DNA of 64,000 nucleotides. Origin: an uncultured Pseudomonadota bacterium. Lineage in GTDB: Bacteria; Bdellovibrionota_C; UBA2361; CALMIO01. A model generated the notes under the pieces. That model did not search any database. It was not told the DNA's origin and saw only the letters and a list, made by a program, of their open reading frames with translations. The translations under genes and the position numbers were made by a program. Shown here in pieces: positions 54,789 to 64,000 of the stretch (within the stretch, counting starts at the first letter, position 1; each line of letters opens with the position of its first letter). The stretch covers positions 1 to 64,000 of the forward strand of contig CALMIO010000009.1 of NCBI GenBank assembly GCA_937864035.1, given 5' to 3'.

Positions 54789-55934
54789 GTGAGTTGTGAA
54801 GAAAAAGAAGCGATATTAGTCTTAGCTGACGGTAAAAAATTTTACGGTAAAGGATTTGGTGCGGAAGGCATCGAAGTTGGAGAGGTTGTTTTTAATACCT
54901 CTCTTTATGGATATCAGGAGATTTTAACCGATCCAAGTTATGCTGGTCAGCTCTTGGTTTTTACCACCCCACATATTGGTAATGTTGGATGCAACTATTT
55001 AGATTGCGAAAGTGATAAAATTTACGCTGGTGGCGTTATCGTTCGTGAGCTTTCACCAATAGTAAATAACTTTCGGGCTGAGCAAACCTTAGATTCATTT
55101 CTAAAAAAACATCAAAGGCTTGGTGTGTCTGGTATCGACACTAGGGAGCTTGTCTTGCATTTGCGAGAAAAAGGCTCCTTGATGGGAGCTTTGGCGGTTG
55201 GGAATAATATAAACGAAGATGATCTGGTTGATCGCGCCCGTCTTGCTGGTTCCATGGAGGGACGAGATTATGTTAGTTTAGTAACCTGCAAACAGCCATA
55301 TCGATTTAATCAGCTTCCGCCAACATTAGATAACGGCTTTAAAGAGCGAACTGTTAGCGACGCGGAATTGGCGACTAGACCTCATTGTGTTGTTATAGAT
55401 TGTGGGGTCAAAGTTGCGATTTTAAGATTGCTTGTAGCTAGTGGTTTTAAAATTTCGGTAGTTCCGGCAACATTTAGGGCTGAACAGATTTTTTCGATGA
55501 AACCGGATGGTATTTTTTTATCAAACGGACCCGGCGATCCAGCCACTCTTGGCTATTTAATCGATACGGTAAGAGAGCTTTTGGTTAAGCTTCCGATTTT
55601 TGGGATCTGTTTGGGGCATCAGATCTTAAGCCAAGTTATGGGAGCTAAGACGTATAAATTAAAGTTTGGCCATCATGGAGGCAATCATCCGGTTAAAAAC
55701 GAGAAAATAGGAAAAGTTGAAATCACTGTTCAAAATCATGGTTTTGCCGTTGATCGGTCTAGTTTGCCTAAAGATCTCAAGATAACTCATAGAAATTTAT
55801 ACGATCAAACAATTGAGGGAGTTGATGCTCCTGATTGTCGGGCTTTTGCGGTTCAATATCATCCAGAAAGCTCGCCCGGACCCCGTGATTCACTTTATTT
55901 GTTTGACGCTTTTTATAAGATGGTGGCTTTGTAA
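54789..55934 (+). CDS. carA: Carbamoyl-phosphate synthase small subunit
   Basis: The glutaminase subunit that hands ammonia to the large subunit for carbamoyl phosphate, a precursor of pyrimidines and arginine. The N-terminal domain has [20 protein letters not shown]. The class I amidotransferase domain has the nucleophile Cys in FGICLGHQI (about residue 273), and the His-Glu pair in [10 protein letters not shown]. The 381-residue length is standard. The start is GTG with AAAGGTG upstream. The large subunit gene begins 3 bp after the stop. Confidence 0.97.
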   Translation: MSCEEKEAILVLADGKKFYGKGFGAEGIEVGEVVFNTSLYGYQEILTDPSYAGQLLVFTTPHIGNVGCNYLDCESDKIYAGGVIVRELSPIVNNFRAEQTLDSFLKKHQRLGVSGIDTRELVLHLREKGSLMGALAVGNNINEDDLVDRARLAGSMEGRDYVSLVTCKQPYRFNQLPPTLDNGFKERTVSDAELATRPHCVVIDCGVKVAILRLLVASGFKISVVPATFRAEQIFSMKPDGIFLSNGPGDPATLGYLIDTVRELLVKLPIFGICLGHQILSQVMGAKTYKLKFGHHGGNHPVKNEKIGKVEITVQNHGFAVDRSSLPKDLKITHRNLYDQTIEGVDAPDCRAFAVQYHPESSPGPRDSLYLFDAFYKMVAL

Positions 55935-55936
55935 AA

Positions 55937-58900
55937 ATGCCCAAGCGAACTGATATTAAGAGTATTTTAGTGATTGGTTCCGGTCCGATTGTTATAGGGC
56001 AGGCTTGTGAATTTGACTATTCTGGCACTCAGGCGATTAAAGCTTTACGCGAAGATGGGTATCGGGTGATTTTGCTTAACTCAAATCCGGCTACGATTAT
56101 GACTGATCCTCAGCTTGCGGACGTGACATATATTGAGCCAATAGTGGCTGAGGTTTTAGAGGCGATTATTGTCAAGGAGCGACCTGATGCGATTTTGCCT
56201 ACAATGGGAGGACAAACGGCCTTAAACGTGACTTTGGATCTTGATGAAAGCGGTATTCTTAAAAAATATGGAGTTGAGATTTTAGGAGCCGTGCCAGATT
56301 CGATTCGAATGGCTGAAGATAGAGAGCTTTTTAAAAGAGCCATGGAAGAGATCGGTTTAAATTGCGCTGATAGTCGCTTGGCGCGCTCCGTTAAGGATGC
56401 CGAAAATTTCGCCTCCGAAATAGGTTATCCATTGATTTTGAGGCCTTCTCGTACTTTAGGTGGCAGTGGAGGTGGTATTGCTTATGATCTTGGCGAATTG
56501 CGTTTGTTGGTAGCAAAAGCTTTGAGCACTAGTCCTAATAACGAAGTTTTGGTTGAACAATCTTTGATTGGTTGGAAAGAGATTGAACTCGAAGTCGTTT
56601 CGGATGCCGCTGGCAACGGTATCATTGTTTGTGGAATTGAAAATTTTGATCCGATGGGAGTACACACTGGGGATTCTATCACGGTTGCCCCTATACAAAC
56701 ATTAACGGACAAAGAATATCAACTTCTTAGGGAGATGGCTTTAAAGATTTTGCGTAAAATTGGAGTGGCAACTGGCGGCGCTAATGTTCAATTCGCTATT
56801 AACCCTAAAAGTGGAAAAATTATTGTGATTGAGATGAACCCAAGGGTATCTCGCAGTTCTGCTTTAGCTTCAAAAGCAACTGGTTTTCCGATAGCTAAAA
56901 TCGCCGCCAAACTAGCTGTTGGCTATACTCTTGACGAGTTGCCAAACGATATTACCCGCGAAACTCCTGCTTGTTTTGAGCCGAGCATTGATTATGTTGT
57001 TGTTAAGATACCTAGATTTAATTTTGATAAATTTCCGTTGGCAGCTCCAAAGCTTGGAACTCAGATGAAGTCGATAGGAGAGGTTTTGTCTTTTGGAAGA
57101 ACTTTTAAGGAAGCCCTGCAAAAAGCGATTTGTTCGCTTGAAAATGACACTTATGGTTTTGATTACGAAATAACTTCAAAGAAACTAGATAGAGATCAGT
57201 TACTGCAAGCTTGTGCGCAACCAGCGCCGGAGCGTCTCTGGCTGCTTGCCGAAGCTTTGCGCGCGGGAATCTCGGCTGAAGAGCTCGCGAGAGTTTCTTT
57301 TATTGATCTATGGTTTATAGAGCAGATTAACCAGATAGTTAATGTTGAGGGGTTAATTAAGCGAGAAGGTGTAACTATATCGGCGATCTCGCGAGAGAAG
57401 CTTAATTCTTTTAAGGAACTTGGTTTTTCCGACAAGAGACTTGCTCAATTGTTGTCGACTAGCGAAACAGATCTCAGGCAAAGGCGTTTGGAACTTCAAA
57501 TAACTCCTAACTTTAAAGGAGTTGATAGTTGTGCCGCTGAGTTTGTTGCTTACACTCCCTATCTTTATTCCTCATACGATCGTGGTTCTGAGATTAAAAA
57601 ATTATCCGATCGCTCGGTTGTTATTTTAGGCTCCGGTCCTAATCGCATTGGGCAGGGGGTTGAGTTTGATTATTGTTGTGTTCATGGGGTTTTTGCCGCC
57701 AAAGAGCTTGGCTATAAAGTTATTATGGTTAATTGCAATCCGGAGACGGTTTCAACTGACTATGATATTAGTGATCGCTTATATTTTGAGCCTCTAATTT
57801 TAGAAACAGTTTTGCAGATTGTAGCTTTTGAAAAGCCGCTTGGGGTAATTTTGCAATTTGGCGGGCAAACTCCATTAAAGCTAGCAAATGATCTTGTGGC
57901 GGCCGGAGTTAAGATACTTGGCACGTCTTCCCAATCTATAGATATTGCCGAAGATAGAGAGCTCTTTTCGCAGCTAATTAAAAAATTGGATTTGCGCCAA
58001 CCTGAAAGCGCTTGTGCCAGATCGGCCAAGGAGGCTTTAACTTTTGCCGCCACCCTTGGTTATCCGATTATAGTTCGTCCCTCTTTCGTTTTAGGGGGGC
58101 GTTCGATGAGAATTGTTTACACCGCAGATGAGTTAGCAGAAGTTCTTTCTGAAAGTATTAGAGTTTCTAATGATCGCCCGATTTTGCTCGACCGCTTTTT
58201 GCGTAGCGCCATAGAAATTGATGTTGATTGCGTAAGAGATGGGGTAAATACCGTAATCGCCGGGATTATGGAGCATATTGAGCCTGCTGGAATTCACTCT
58301 GGTGATAGTTCCTGCGCGATTCCCCCCTTTTCTTTGGGGAGAGAAATTATTGAGGAACTTGAGTCGCAAGCAAAAAGGTTGGCAAACGCTTTAAACGTGG
58401 TTGGTTTAATGAACGTTCAATTTGCCGTCACGGTTGATCGACAAATTTATATTCTTGAGGCTAATCCACGTGCTTCTCGCACTATTCCTTTTGTTTCAAA
58501 GGCAACAGGAATTCCTTGGGCGAAGGTTGCCACTAATGTTATGTTAGGAGTTTCTTTGCAAGAGCAAGGATTATTGGATTTTAAGTTTAAATCTGATTAT
58601 TCAGCCACCAAAGCTTGTGTGTTTCCATTTAAGAAATTTGGCTCATTAGACCCTTTACTTGGTCCAGAAATGAAATCGACTGGTGAAGTCATGGGTATTG
58701 GGGGGACTTTTGAAGAGAGTTTTGTTCGTGCTCAAATAGCTTGCCAGATAAATTTGCCAACTAGCGGAGGTGTTTTTGTGAGCGTTGCCGATCATGAAAA
58801 AGGATCTCTGCCGGAGATGGCAGAACTGATTAGAAAGATCGGTTTTCAGGTTTATGCGACTGAAGGTAGCGGAAAAATTTTAGAAAATTATGGTTTAAAA

Positions 58901-59266
58901 GTTGAAATCTTAGCAAGGGTGAACCAAGGCTCTCCAAACGTTATAGATGTTTTAAATTCGGGCGGGATAGATCTTTTAATTAACGTTCCGCAAGAGGTTA
59001 GAACTTATGTTGATTCTCGTTCAATTAGGGTAGGGGCAAGCGAGCTAGATATTCCTATTTACACGACTTCGGCGGCTGCTATAGCCGCGCTTAAAGCTAT
59101 CTTATCTTTGAAAGCAAATGGTGGAGTTGTGTCGCCTAATTTTGGAGTTAAAAGCTTACAAGAATATCTGGCGCGTGCTTTTGTTGGTTGTCAGCAGCAG
59201 ATAGCTTCTGTAAAAAAAATTCAATTAGAAATCTCCACTCTCGAAGAGTCGATTGCTACTATATAA
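55937..59266 (+). CDS. carB: Carbamoyl-phosphate synthase large subunit
   Basis: The 1109-residue ammonia-dependent synthetase. Two homologous ATP-grasp halves are present: the first starts [25 protein letters not shown], with [17 protein letters not shown], and the second starts [20 protein letters not shown], with [16 protein letters not shown]. The C-terminal MGS allosteric domain (about 960-1080) begins [17 protein letters not shown]. The sequence is unbroken and slightly longer than the common 1070 aa. It is coupled to carA by a 2-bp gap. Confidence 0.97.
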   Translation: MPKRTDIKSILVIGSGPIVIGQACEFDYSGTQAIKALREDGYRVILLNSNPATIMTDPQLADVTYIEPIVAEVLEAIIVKERPDAILPTMGGQTALNVTLDLDESGILKKYGVEILGAVPDSIRMAEDRELFKRAMEEIGLNCADSRLARSVKDAENFASEIGYPLILRPSRTLGGSGGGIAYDLGELRLLVAKALSTSPNNEVLVEQSLIGWKEIELEVVSDAAGNGIIVCGIENFDPMGVHTGDSITVAPIQTLTDKEYQLLREMALKILRKIGVATGGANVQFAINPKSGKIIVIEMNPRVSRSSALASKATGFPIAKIAAKLAVGYTLDELPNDITRETPACFEPSIDYVVVKIPRFNFDKFPLAAPKLGTQMKSIGEVLSFGRTFKEALQKAICSLENDTYGFDYEITSKKLDRDQLLQACAQPAPERLWLLAEALRAGISAEELARVSFIDLWFIEQINQIVNVEGLIKREGVTISAISREKLNSFKELGFSDKRLAQLLSTSETDLRQRRLELQITPNFKGVDSCAAEFVAYTPYLYSSYDRGSEIKKLSDRSVVILGSGPNRIGQGVEFDYCCVHGVFAAKELGYKVIMVNCNPETVSTDYDISDRLYFEPLILETVLQIVAFEKPLGVILQFGGQTPLKLANDLVAAGVKILGTSSQSIDIAEDRELFSQLIKKLDLRQPESACARSAKEALTFAATLGYPIIVRPSFVLGGRSMRIVYTADELAEVLSESIRVSNDRPILLDRFLRSAIEIDVDCVRDGVNTVIAGIMEHIEPAGIHSGDSSCAIPPFSLGREIIEELESQAKRLANALNVVGLMNVQFAVTVDRQIYILEANPRASRTIPFVSKATGIPWAKVATNVMLGVSLQEQGLLDFKFKSDYSATKACVFPFKKFGSLDPLLGPEMKSTGEVMGIGGTFEESFVRAQIACQINLPTSGGVFVSVADHEKGSLPEMAELIRKIGFQVYATEGSGKILENYGLKVEILARVNQGSPNVIDVLNSGGIDLLINVPQEVRTYVDSRSIRVGASELDIPIYTTSAAAIAALKAILSLKANGGVVSPNFGVKSLQEYLARAFVGCQQQIASVKKIQLEISTLEESIATI

Positions 59267-59986
59267 CTTGCCGTGAAAAAGGGTAATTTTTGTTTCAACA
59301 AGAGAGCTGGTAGAAAATGGATTTTTATCTTCTAAGCAGAGGGCATAAAGGGAGAAATTTTATTAAGAGAGCAAAATTTATCAGCAAATTTCCGTGAAAA
59401 GGTTGTTTTACACAGTAGGCGTCCCCAACAGTAGCCAAAAGTTGGTTTAAAAAGATGTAGATTTTAAAATTTTAAGCAGACCTGCCGCACAGGACGTGAG
59501 TAAAGTTGCAGGCGGCGCCAGCACAAAGAGCGTTCATGAATCTGTCAAGTTTTCCTTTAAGATAATTTTTACCAAGCCTGAATCACCTCTTTTTCTCACC
59601 TTCTTCTGCGCCATCGGCTTAACTGCGGCCGGTTGCGGCGGTGGAGAGCGGTAAAAATATCGCTTTCCACAAAAATACTGCCAAACTTTTTGCGCAACCA
59701 GCAACATCCAGTACGCCATCGCTTACATCCGACAGATACTTTAAATACATCCAGCACTACCATCGTCCGCGAAGGTTTTATGCAATTTTCTTGCATTATA
59801 TTCGCTCATCTTTTAGCCCTTTTTGTGCCTTCTAGTCGGCTTTTCAATAATTTTTCACGGAAAACAAATTTATCCAATGCAAGGTTATTGCATTAAATAA
59901 ATTTTTTTTGAAAATTTTCGATTGATCAGATTAAGCAGCATGGAAAAGAAAAGAACCGGAAGATCTGTGATAATTTGCCCGATTTT
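59267..59986. other. 720-bp region without an intact gene; probable decayed lipoprotein
   Basis: No intact frame. Three neighbouring reading frames between about 59530 and 59790 together look like one broken gene: TKPESPLFLTFFCAIGLTAAGCGGGE (a lipoprotein signal with a lipobox at AAGC) stops at TAA near 59645, then ESGKNIAFHKNTAKLFAQPATSSTPSLTSD in the next frame, then TDTLNTSSTTIVREGFMQF in the third. The lipobox and Ser/Thr-rich linker are plausible protein, but the reconstruction is uncertain. The rest is A+T-rich with no other feature. Confidence 0.4.
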
Positions 59987-61522
59987 TTACCTTCTTCCAA
60001 AGAATTTGTTTAGCAGGCTTGTTTTTTGATCCCGTAAAAAAGTGCGCAGATAACGTCTTTTATGGTTGAGCCATAGAGGAATATATCCCCAGTTTGAAAG
60101 AAAAAATTTTAAAACTGGCGCTCTCAGCTTTGGAAGGTAGCAAAAAACGTGTGTCAGCATATGAATTTCGGTTTTGACAAATTGTATGCCTGATTGGCTT
60201 GGCAAGCTAAAGCCAAATTCTCCATAAGCTGGTATTGGTTTGCCCTGCCGCTTTAGGGTTTCAATCGAGCGAAAGGCGCGGTGCCGTTTTTCGCCAGCCA
60301 TCATGGTGTTGCAAGCTAAAGCTTCGCGCTTTGTTATTTTCTCTTCGGCGAAATAACCGGCTTGCAATGCGTCTTTGTAAATTTTTTCTCCAATTTTAGT
60401 TCTGATCAGAGCAAAGCTCCATCCCTTTGAAAAATCAACCCCGTTATGGGGCGGCGCCAACCACGGATCACCAATTGCTATATCGGCAAATTCAGCAAGC
60501 GCATCAAAACAGGTTAAGCAACGTTTTGGCGTGTAAAGCCTATAAACGATATTGATAATTTCCATTGAAGTTGGTCGGTACCATTTTTTTTCTGGGAAAT
60601 AAACCGGCCTTAAAGAACCATCATCTAATTGGATGTGAGGAGTGCCCGGATGCTTGCCAACCCGCGAGATATAACTGATGGCTCGTTCTTTATATTCTCC
60701 AAGAGAATCCCAGATAATTCTTAAGGCGTCGTGTTCTATGGCGGCATGGCAAAAAAGCCCGATTGCCAAAACAATCCGTTCAGCGAGCCGTTTGTCTAAC
60801 TCAACAGCTTTGCGAAAACCGTGAATTTGGCAGGGAAGTCCGACGATCGCGTATTTGCCGGGCATCGATCTAATTTCGGAAAACAGCTCGTTAGTCGGCG
60901 AAATGGCGTATTTCGACTTCATGGCGGCTAAAATTTGCTCGCGGTTTCTGGCAATCAATGGTTTGCCTCGCCAGAGTTCCTCTTCGTCAGATACAATTAC
61001 TAAAGCTCCATCGATTTTTCTGCTTTCAATTAAATAGAGTAAAATAGCAGTTACTAATCCTCCGCTAGTGGATCTTTGTTGAATTTGAGGATCACTGGCG
61101 TAAGCGATTGATGCTTCACTAAAATGTCCGTGAGTGTCGGCTATTTCGCCAGCCTCGCCAAAAACTCGCTGATGATTTCGCTTGAAATCAAATTCGTCAC
61201 CCGGGCAAACTTTTACGCATAGATCGCAATCCGTGCAGGCGGATAAATTTTGCACATAAGGATAGTCTTCTTGATCCTTGGCTAAAACTTTAGTTGGGCA
61301 AATCCCAATACAGGTGCCGCAACGGTGGCATAGACCGCCGTCAATTATTCTTGCAAGTCCCCGAAGAGCTCGTGGTTGTGAATTTTCTGAAAAGTCGTTA
61401 GTTTTTGCTGGCGATAGAAATAGGCTATCGGGACCTCGTAGCATTTTTGCTTGATCGATAATCTGAAAAGCTCTCTTTTTCTTTTTAAAAGCTTCATTAT
61501 TTAGTGGAGCTGGAATCGACAT
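59987..61522 (-). CDS. FrhB/FpoF-like iron-sulphur oxidoreductase of a glycan locus
   Basis: A 511-residue protein of the coenzyme F420 hydrogenase/dehydrogenase beta-subunit family. Two ferredoxin-type 4Fe-4S motifs lie at about 60-115 (CHRCGTCIGICP and CTDCDLCVKVCPG). The FrhB N- and C-terminal domains follow (STSGGLVTAILLYL, GLPCQIHGFRKA, the RCLTCFDALAEFADIAIGD cysteine region). In most bacteria without F420, members sit in polysaccharide clusters beside pyruvyl- and glycosyltransferases, which fits the neighbours here. The likely role is reducing an unidentified carbohydrate or lipid intermediate. It is the last gene of a three-gene minus-strand run. Confidence 0.9.
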   Translation of the reverse strand: MSIPAPLNNEAFKKKKRAFQIIDQAKMLRGPDSLFLSPAKTNDFSENSQPRALRGLARIIDGGLCHRCGTCIGICPTKVLAKDQEDYPYVQNLSACTDCDLCVKVCPGDEFDFKRNHQRVFGEAGEIADTHGHFSEASIAYASDPQIQQRSTSGGLVTAILLYLIESRKIDGALVIVSDEEELWRGKPLIARNREQILAAMKSKYAISPTNELFSEIRSMPGKYAIVGLPCQIHGFRKAVELDKRLAERIVLAIGLFCHAAIEHDALRIIWDSLGEYKERAISYISRVGKHPGTPHIQLDDGSLRPVYFPEKKWYRPTSMEIINIVYRLYTPKRCLTCFDALAEFADIAIGDPWLAPPHNGVDFSKGWSFALIRTKIGEKIYKDALQAGYFAEEKITKREALACNTMMAGEKRHRAFRSIETLKRQGKPIPAYGEFGFSLPSQSGIQFVKTEIHMLTHVFCYLPKLRAPVLKFFLSNWGYIPLWLNHKRRYLRTFLRDQKTSLLNKFFGRR

Positions 61523-61543
61523 CTTAAAGACGCTCGCGTTGGT

Positions 61544-62263
61544 TTATACTCTAGTGGCAAAAACTATTACGGGTGAGCCAAAACGTTGGGTTATGCCGAA
61601 TATTTCAGCTGGTTTTTCTATTATATTTGAAAGTAGCTTGTTGTTTACTGCTCGATGAAGAAAATGTGGCCAGAACAACTCTCTTTCTATCTGTTTTATC
61701 TGAAAGCCGTTTTTTGCAAGCAGCTCTTTTATTTGATTATCAGAAAAAGAATTAAAGGTTCTGGTGTTTTTTTCAACCGCTAACTTTGTTTTGAAAAAAT
61801 AACGGCTCAGATAATTTAAACTTTTGGTGGTTGGATAATCAAAAATAACCGCTACTTTCGCCACCCTGCAACATTCGCCGATAAAATCTTCAAAATTATC
61901 GAGATGAGATAATACTCTAAAGGTTGATACTAAATCGTATGAGTGCTCTGGAAAAGGCAAGGGACATAATGAGGATACTTTAAATTCGATGTTTGCGTTT
62001 GGAGATGTTTTTAGCATTTGCTGTTGACAGCTATAATCACTGCCGGTGATTGTGACTTTGATTCCAGCTTGGGCAAGTATTGGAGCTGATTGAAAGTGAC
62101 CACCGCCAACATCGAGTGCGGTTGCTAGTGATAAGCGATAGGCGGTGATAATCGTGCTGATTATTTGGGATTGTTTGTTTAATAAAAATTTTCCGCCAGC
62201 GTTTAGAAAGCGGCTTATATAGTCGTCCGAAGATGAGTGTATATCTGGAGGTGATTGATTCAT
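61544..62263 (-). CDS. SAM-dependent methyltransferase (class I)
   Basis: A 239-residue methyltransferase. Motif I is ALDVGGGHFQSAPIL (about residue 52), followed by the VTITGSDYSCQ acidic-loop region, and LCPLPFPEHSYDLVSTFRVLSHLDN for motifs II/III. Small-molecule or sugar methylation is likely from the neighbours. It begins 1 bp after the glycosyltransferase gene stop and ends 22 bp before the FrhB-like gene, so the three are one operon. Confidence 0.88.
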   Translation of the reverse strand: MNQSPPDIHSSSDDYISRFLNAGGKFLLNKQSQIISTIITAYRLSLATALDVGGGHFQSAPILAQAGIKVTITGSDYSCQQQMLKTSPNANIEFKVSSLCPLPFPEHSYDLVSTFRVLSHLDNFEDFIGECCRVAKVAVIFDYPTTKSLNYLSRYFFKTKLAVEKNTRTFNSFSDNQIKELLAKNGFQIKQIERELFWPHFLHRAVNNKLLSNIIEKPAEIFGITQRFGSPVIVFATRV

Positions 62264-62264
62264 T

Positions 62265-63374
62265 TTATTTTTCTGAAAATAATTTTACATATTCAGCCGT
62301 TATTTTATCCCAGCTGTATAAAAGATCTGCTCTCTGTTTGGCGGCGATTCCAAAGTTCTCAATATTATAGGAATTGATATTTAATAATATTTCAGAGAGT
62401 TTAGCAAAATCGTTAAAAGGATAATAGATACCAGTATCTGCGAGTACTTCCCTGTGCTGAGGCACGTCGTTTGCGATAACGCACAAACCGTGCGTCATCG
62501 CTTCTAAAAGCGCAGGGTGAGTTCCGCCGACTTCTGAGGCGCGAATATAGGCAAAAGCATTATTTAAAAGCTCAAAATATGGATCGCCAAAAAGAAAACC
62601 GGTAAAAACAACTCGGTCGCTTGCTCGCTCTTTTAATAATTTTTTATATTTCAAACCGTAGGGAGCATCGCCAACTATTACGAGCTTATATGTTGATTGA
62701 GGATTTGCGACTTGAGCTCGTTCGAAAGCTTCAATCACTCCTAGCGCGTTATTTTCCGGTTCAAGCCTAGCAACATAGATAAAATATTGACGAGGAGTCA
62801 GCAGGTATTTTGTCAGTGTTGCTCCAGCTGGCAGTGGTTTATAGCGAGCTCCATAAGCGATCATTGCCGCCTCTGTCTTATGCTTATGGCGATAATAAAG
62901 TTTTATTACCTCGGCGTCAGCGATAATTTTATCGGCAAATTTAACCGCACAGTATTCTCCCAGCAGATAACCTAGTTTCCCAACTATTCCCCATTTTGCT
63001 CTTTTTCGCTCGATGCCATCAACGTTGATAAAGAGTTTTGTAGTGGAAAATATAGCCAGCCAAGCCGCGATCGCGTTGGCGTTGTTGCAAAGTAGAATAA
63101 TTTCTGGTTTTAATTTGAAAACCGCGTGCCAGAAAGCCGTAAAGGCTGAAAGAGGTGTTTCAAGATATTTTGAAAAAATCGTGCCAGCGTTAATTCTTTT
63201 GACCCCTTTGTAATCAGAAAGTGGTTGGCTTTTGGAAAAGATTTTTTTTCGCCCATAAACAGTGACGTTCCAGCCTAAGGCGGCCAATCTTATTCCGAGC
63301 TCTTCGGCAAATGTTTCAAAACCTCCATAACTTGCTGGAACCCCTCTTGTGCCTATGATAGCTACTTTTTTCAC
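62265..63374 (-). CDS. DUF1972-type glycosyltransferase family 4
   Basis: A 369-residue GT-B enzyme. The N-terminal half is the DUF1972 domain (VAIIGTRGVPASYGGFETFAEELGIRL), and the C-terminal half is a GT4 domain with YVARLEPENN and the RASEVGGTHPALLEAMTHG EX7E-like region. Proteins of this architecture are typically rhamnosyl- or other deoxysugar transferases in surface polysaccharide loci. The start is GTG with AAAGG upstream. It is the first gene of the operon with the methyltransferase and FrhB-like protein. Confidence 0.9.
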   Translation of the reverse strand: MKKVAIIGTRGVPASYGGFETFAEELGIRLAALGWNVTVYGRKKIFSKSQPLSDYKGVKRINAGTIFSKYLETPLSAFTAFWHAVFKLKPEIILLCNNANAIAAWLAIFSTTKLFINVDGIERKRAKWGIVGKLGYLLGEYCAVKFADKIIADAEVIKLYYRHKHKTEAAMIAYGARYKPLPAGATLTKYLLTPRQYFIYVARLEPENNALGVIEAFERAQVANPQSTYKLVIVGDAPYGLKYKKLLKERASDRVVFTGFLFGDPYFELLNNAFAYIRASEVGGTHPALLEAMTHGLCVIANDVPQHREVLADTGIYYPFNDFAKLSEILLNINSYNIENFGIAAKQRADLLYSWDKITAEYVKLFSEK

Positions 63375-63601
63375 CTTTGATCTAAAAATAACAGTTTAAT
63401 CAAGTATTTAATAGTACAGAAAATAAGGATCTTTTAGCAATAAGATCTCGTAAATGGACACTGACTCTAGAAACATTTTCAAGAATAACTTGGATATCAT
63501 ATAGGATAAGTTTTTTAAATTAAAACGCTCCAAAAGTAGAAGTGGTAGAGAGCCCCTATTATTTGATATAATCTTGAAGAGTTATAATATAGCTAAAAAA
63601 C

Positions 63602-64000
63602 ATGCTAAAGCAGTTAGAACTTGCCATAATTAATTTTTGTTACTGGTTTTACACCTTGCCACCAGTAGTAGGCATAATGATTCTTGGTTCAATCACCGTT
63701 GTTCTCTTTTTTAAACAATACTTTCGTAGAAAAGAAACTTACATTCCGGGTGGATTAGCTGTTCTTTTTGCCGCCGCTACCTTTTTGCATGTATTTGATC
63801 CAAGTCGTGTCCTTAAAAATATAGCCAATCTTCGACAAGCGCTTTTGTTTATTGATTATTCACGCTCTCCAATTCCATGGTTTGAAACATTCTTTAGTTT
63901 CTTGGTGGCTCCCTTCTATCAGCGGTTGGTAGTGGAAGAATTGCTGTGTATAGCTTTGCTAGGTTACTTAATATCGTTGGTTGTGTTCTCGATGAGAGAG
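63602..64000 (+). CDS. Hypothetical multi-pass membrane protein, 3' end cut by window edge
   Basis: The ATG at 63602 opens a frame of 133 codons that is still open at the right edge. Four hydrophobic segments are visible (LPPVVGIMILGSITVVLFF, IPGGLAVLFAAATFLHVF, ETFFSFLVAPFYQ, LLCIALLGYLISLVVF). No family can be named from this fragment. It is divergent from the glycan operon, with about 230 bp between starts. Confidence 0.75.
   Translation, partial: MLKQLELAIINFCYWFYTLPPVVGIMILGSITVVLFFKQYFRRKETYIPGGLAVLFAAATFLHVFDPSRVLKNIANLRQALLFIDYSRSPIPWFETFFSFLVAPFYQRLVVEELLCIALLGYLISLVVFSMRE

Noticed and set aside
1-64000. CRISPR array
   Set aside because: No regularly spaced direct repeats with unique spacers were seen; the only clustered repeats are the transposon-like GGTGCCACC arms.

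Overview
The window is 64 kb of A+T-rich chromosomal DNA from a bacterium with a double membrane. It encodes many lipobox lipoproteins, a trans-envelope type IV secretion core and a meso-diaminopimelate-type MurE (DNPR motif). I cannot assign a phylum. The housekeeping genes are typical bacterial forms, and few start codons have a good Shine-Dalgarno sequence. Both ends are cut inside genes.

Layout. 1-9.3 kb: a truncated hypothetical gene, an MBL/beta-CASP exonuclease, a lipoprotein, epoxyqueuosine reductase (QueG), tRNA-Glu, a polyprenyl diphosphate synthase, a response regulator with a hybrid histidine kinase, and a secreted trypsin-like protease. 9.3-18 kb: a BPL_N-type amidotransferase-like protein, then a partial division/cell-wall cluster mraZ-rsmH-ftsL-ftsI-murE-mraY (no murF between murE and mraY), then a threonine dehydratase-like enzyme. 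18-21.7 kb: a large secreted EF-hand protein and a cluster of hairpin repeats built on GGTGCCACCCT. 21.7-29 kb: FabH, a YbhN-like membrane protein, three glycosyltransferases and a sugar-phosphate transferase, which look like a surface-glycan locus. 29-30.5 kb: a structured non-coding stretch and an extremely Asp-rich protein. 30.8-38 kb: a lipoprotein, FtsK, a DUF6671-like protein, and two secreted proteins whose enzyme folds have lost their catalytic residues (an L,D-transpeptidase-like and a subtilisin-like protein). 38-40.7 kb: tRNA-Leu(TAA) followed by a decayed tyrosine integrase and other broken small genes. 40.7-49.2 kb: a minus-strand operon for an F-type (TraL-E-K-B-V-C) type IV secretion core with an added DotD-like lipoprotein. 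49.4-59.3 kb: an inactive/active M16 peptidase pair, small membrane proteins, PyrR and carAB. 59.3-64 kb: a probable decayed lipoprotein, a second glycan operon (FrhB-like protein, methyltransferase, DUF1972 glycosyltransferase), and a membrane protein running off the end.

Most noteworthy: (i) the stripped-down F-type secretion core with a DotD-like N0-domain lipoprotein, beside a tRNA-linked integrase remnant; (ii) two neighbouring secreted pseudoenzymes; (iii) a family of long perfect inverted repeats sharing the GGTGCCACCCT end; (iv) an unassigned structured intergenic region at about 29.2 kb.
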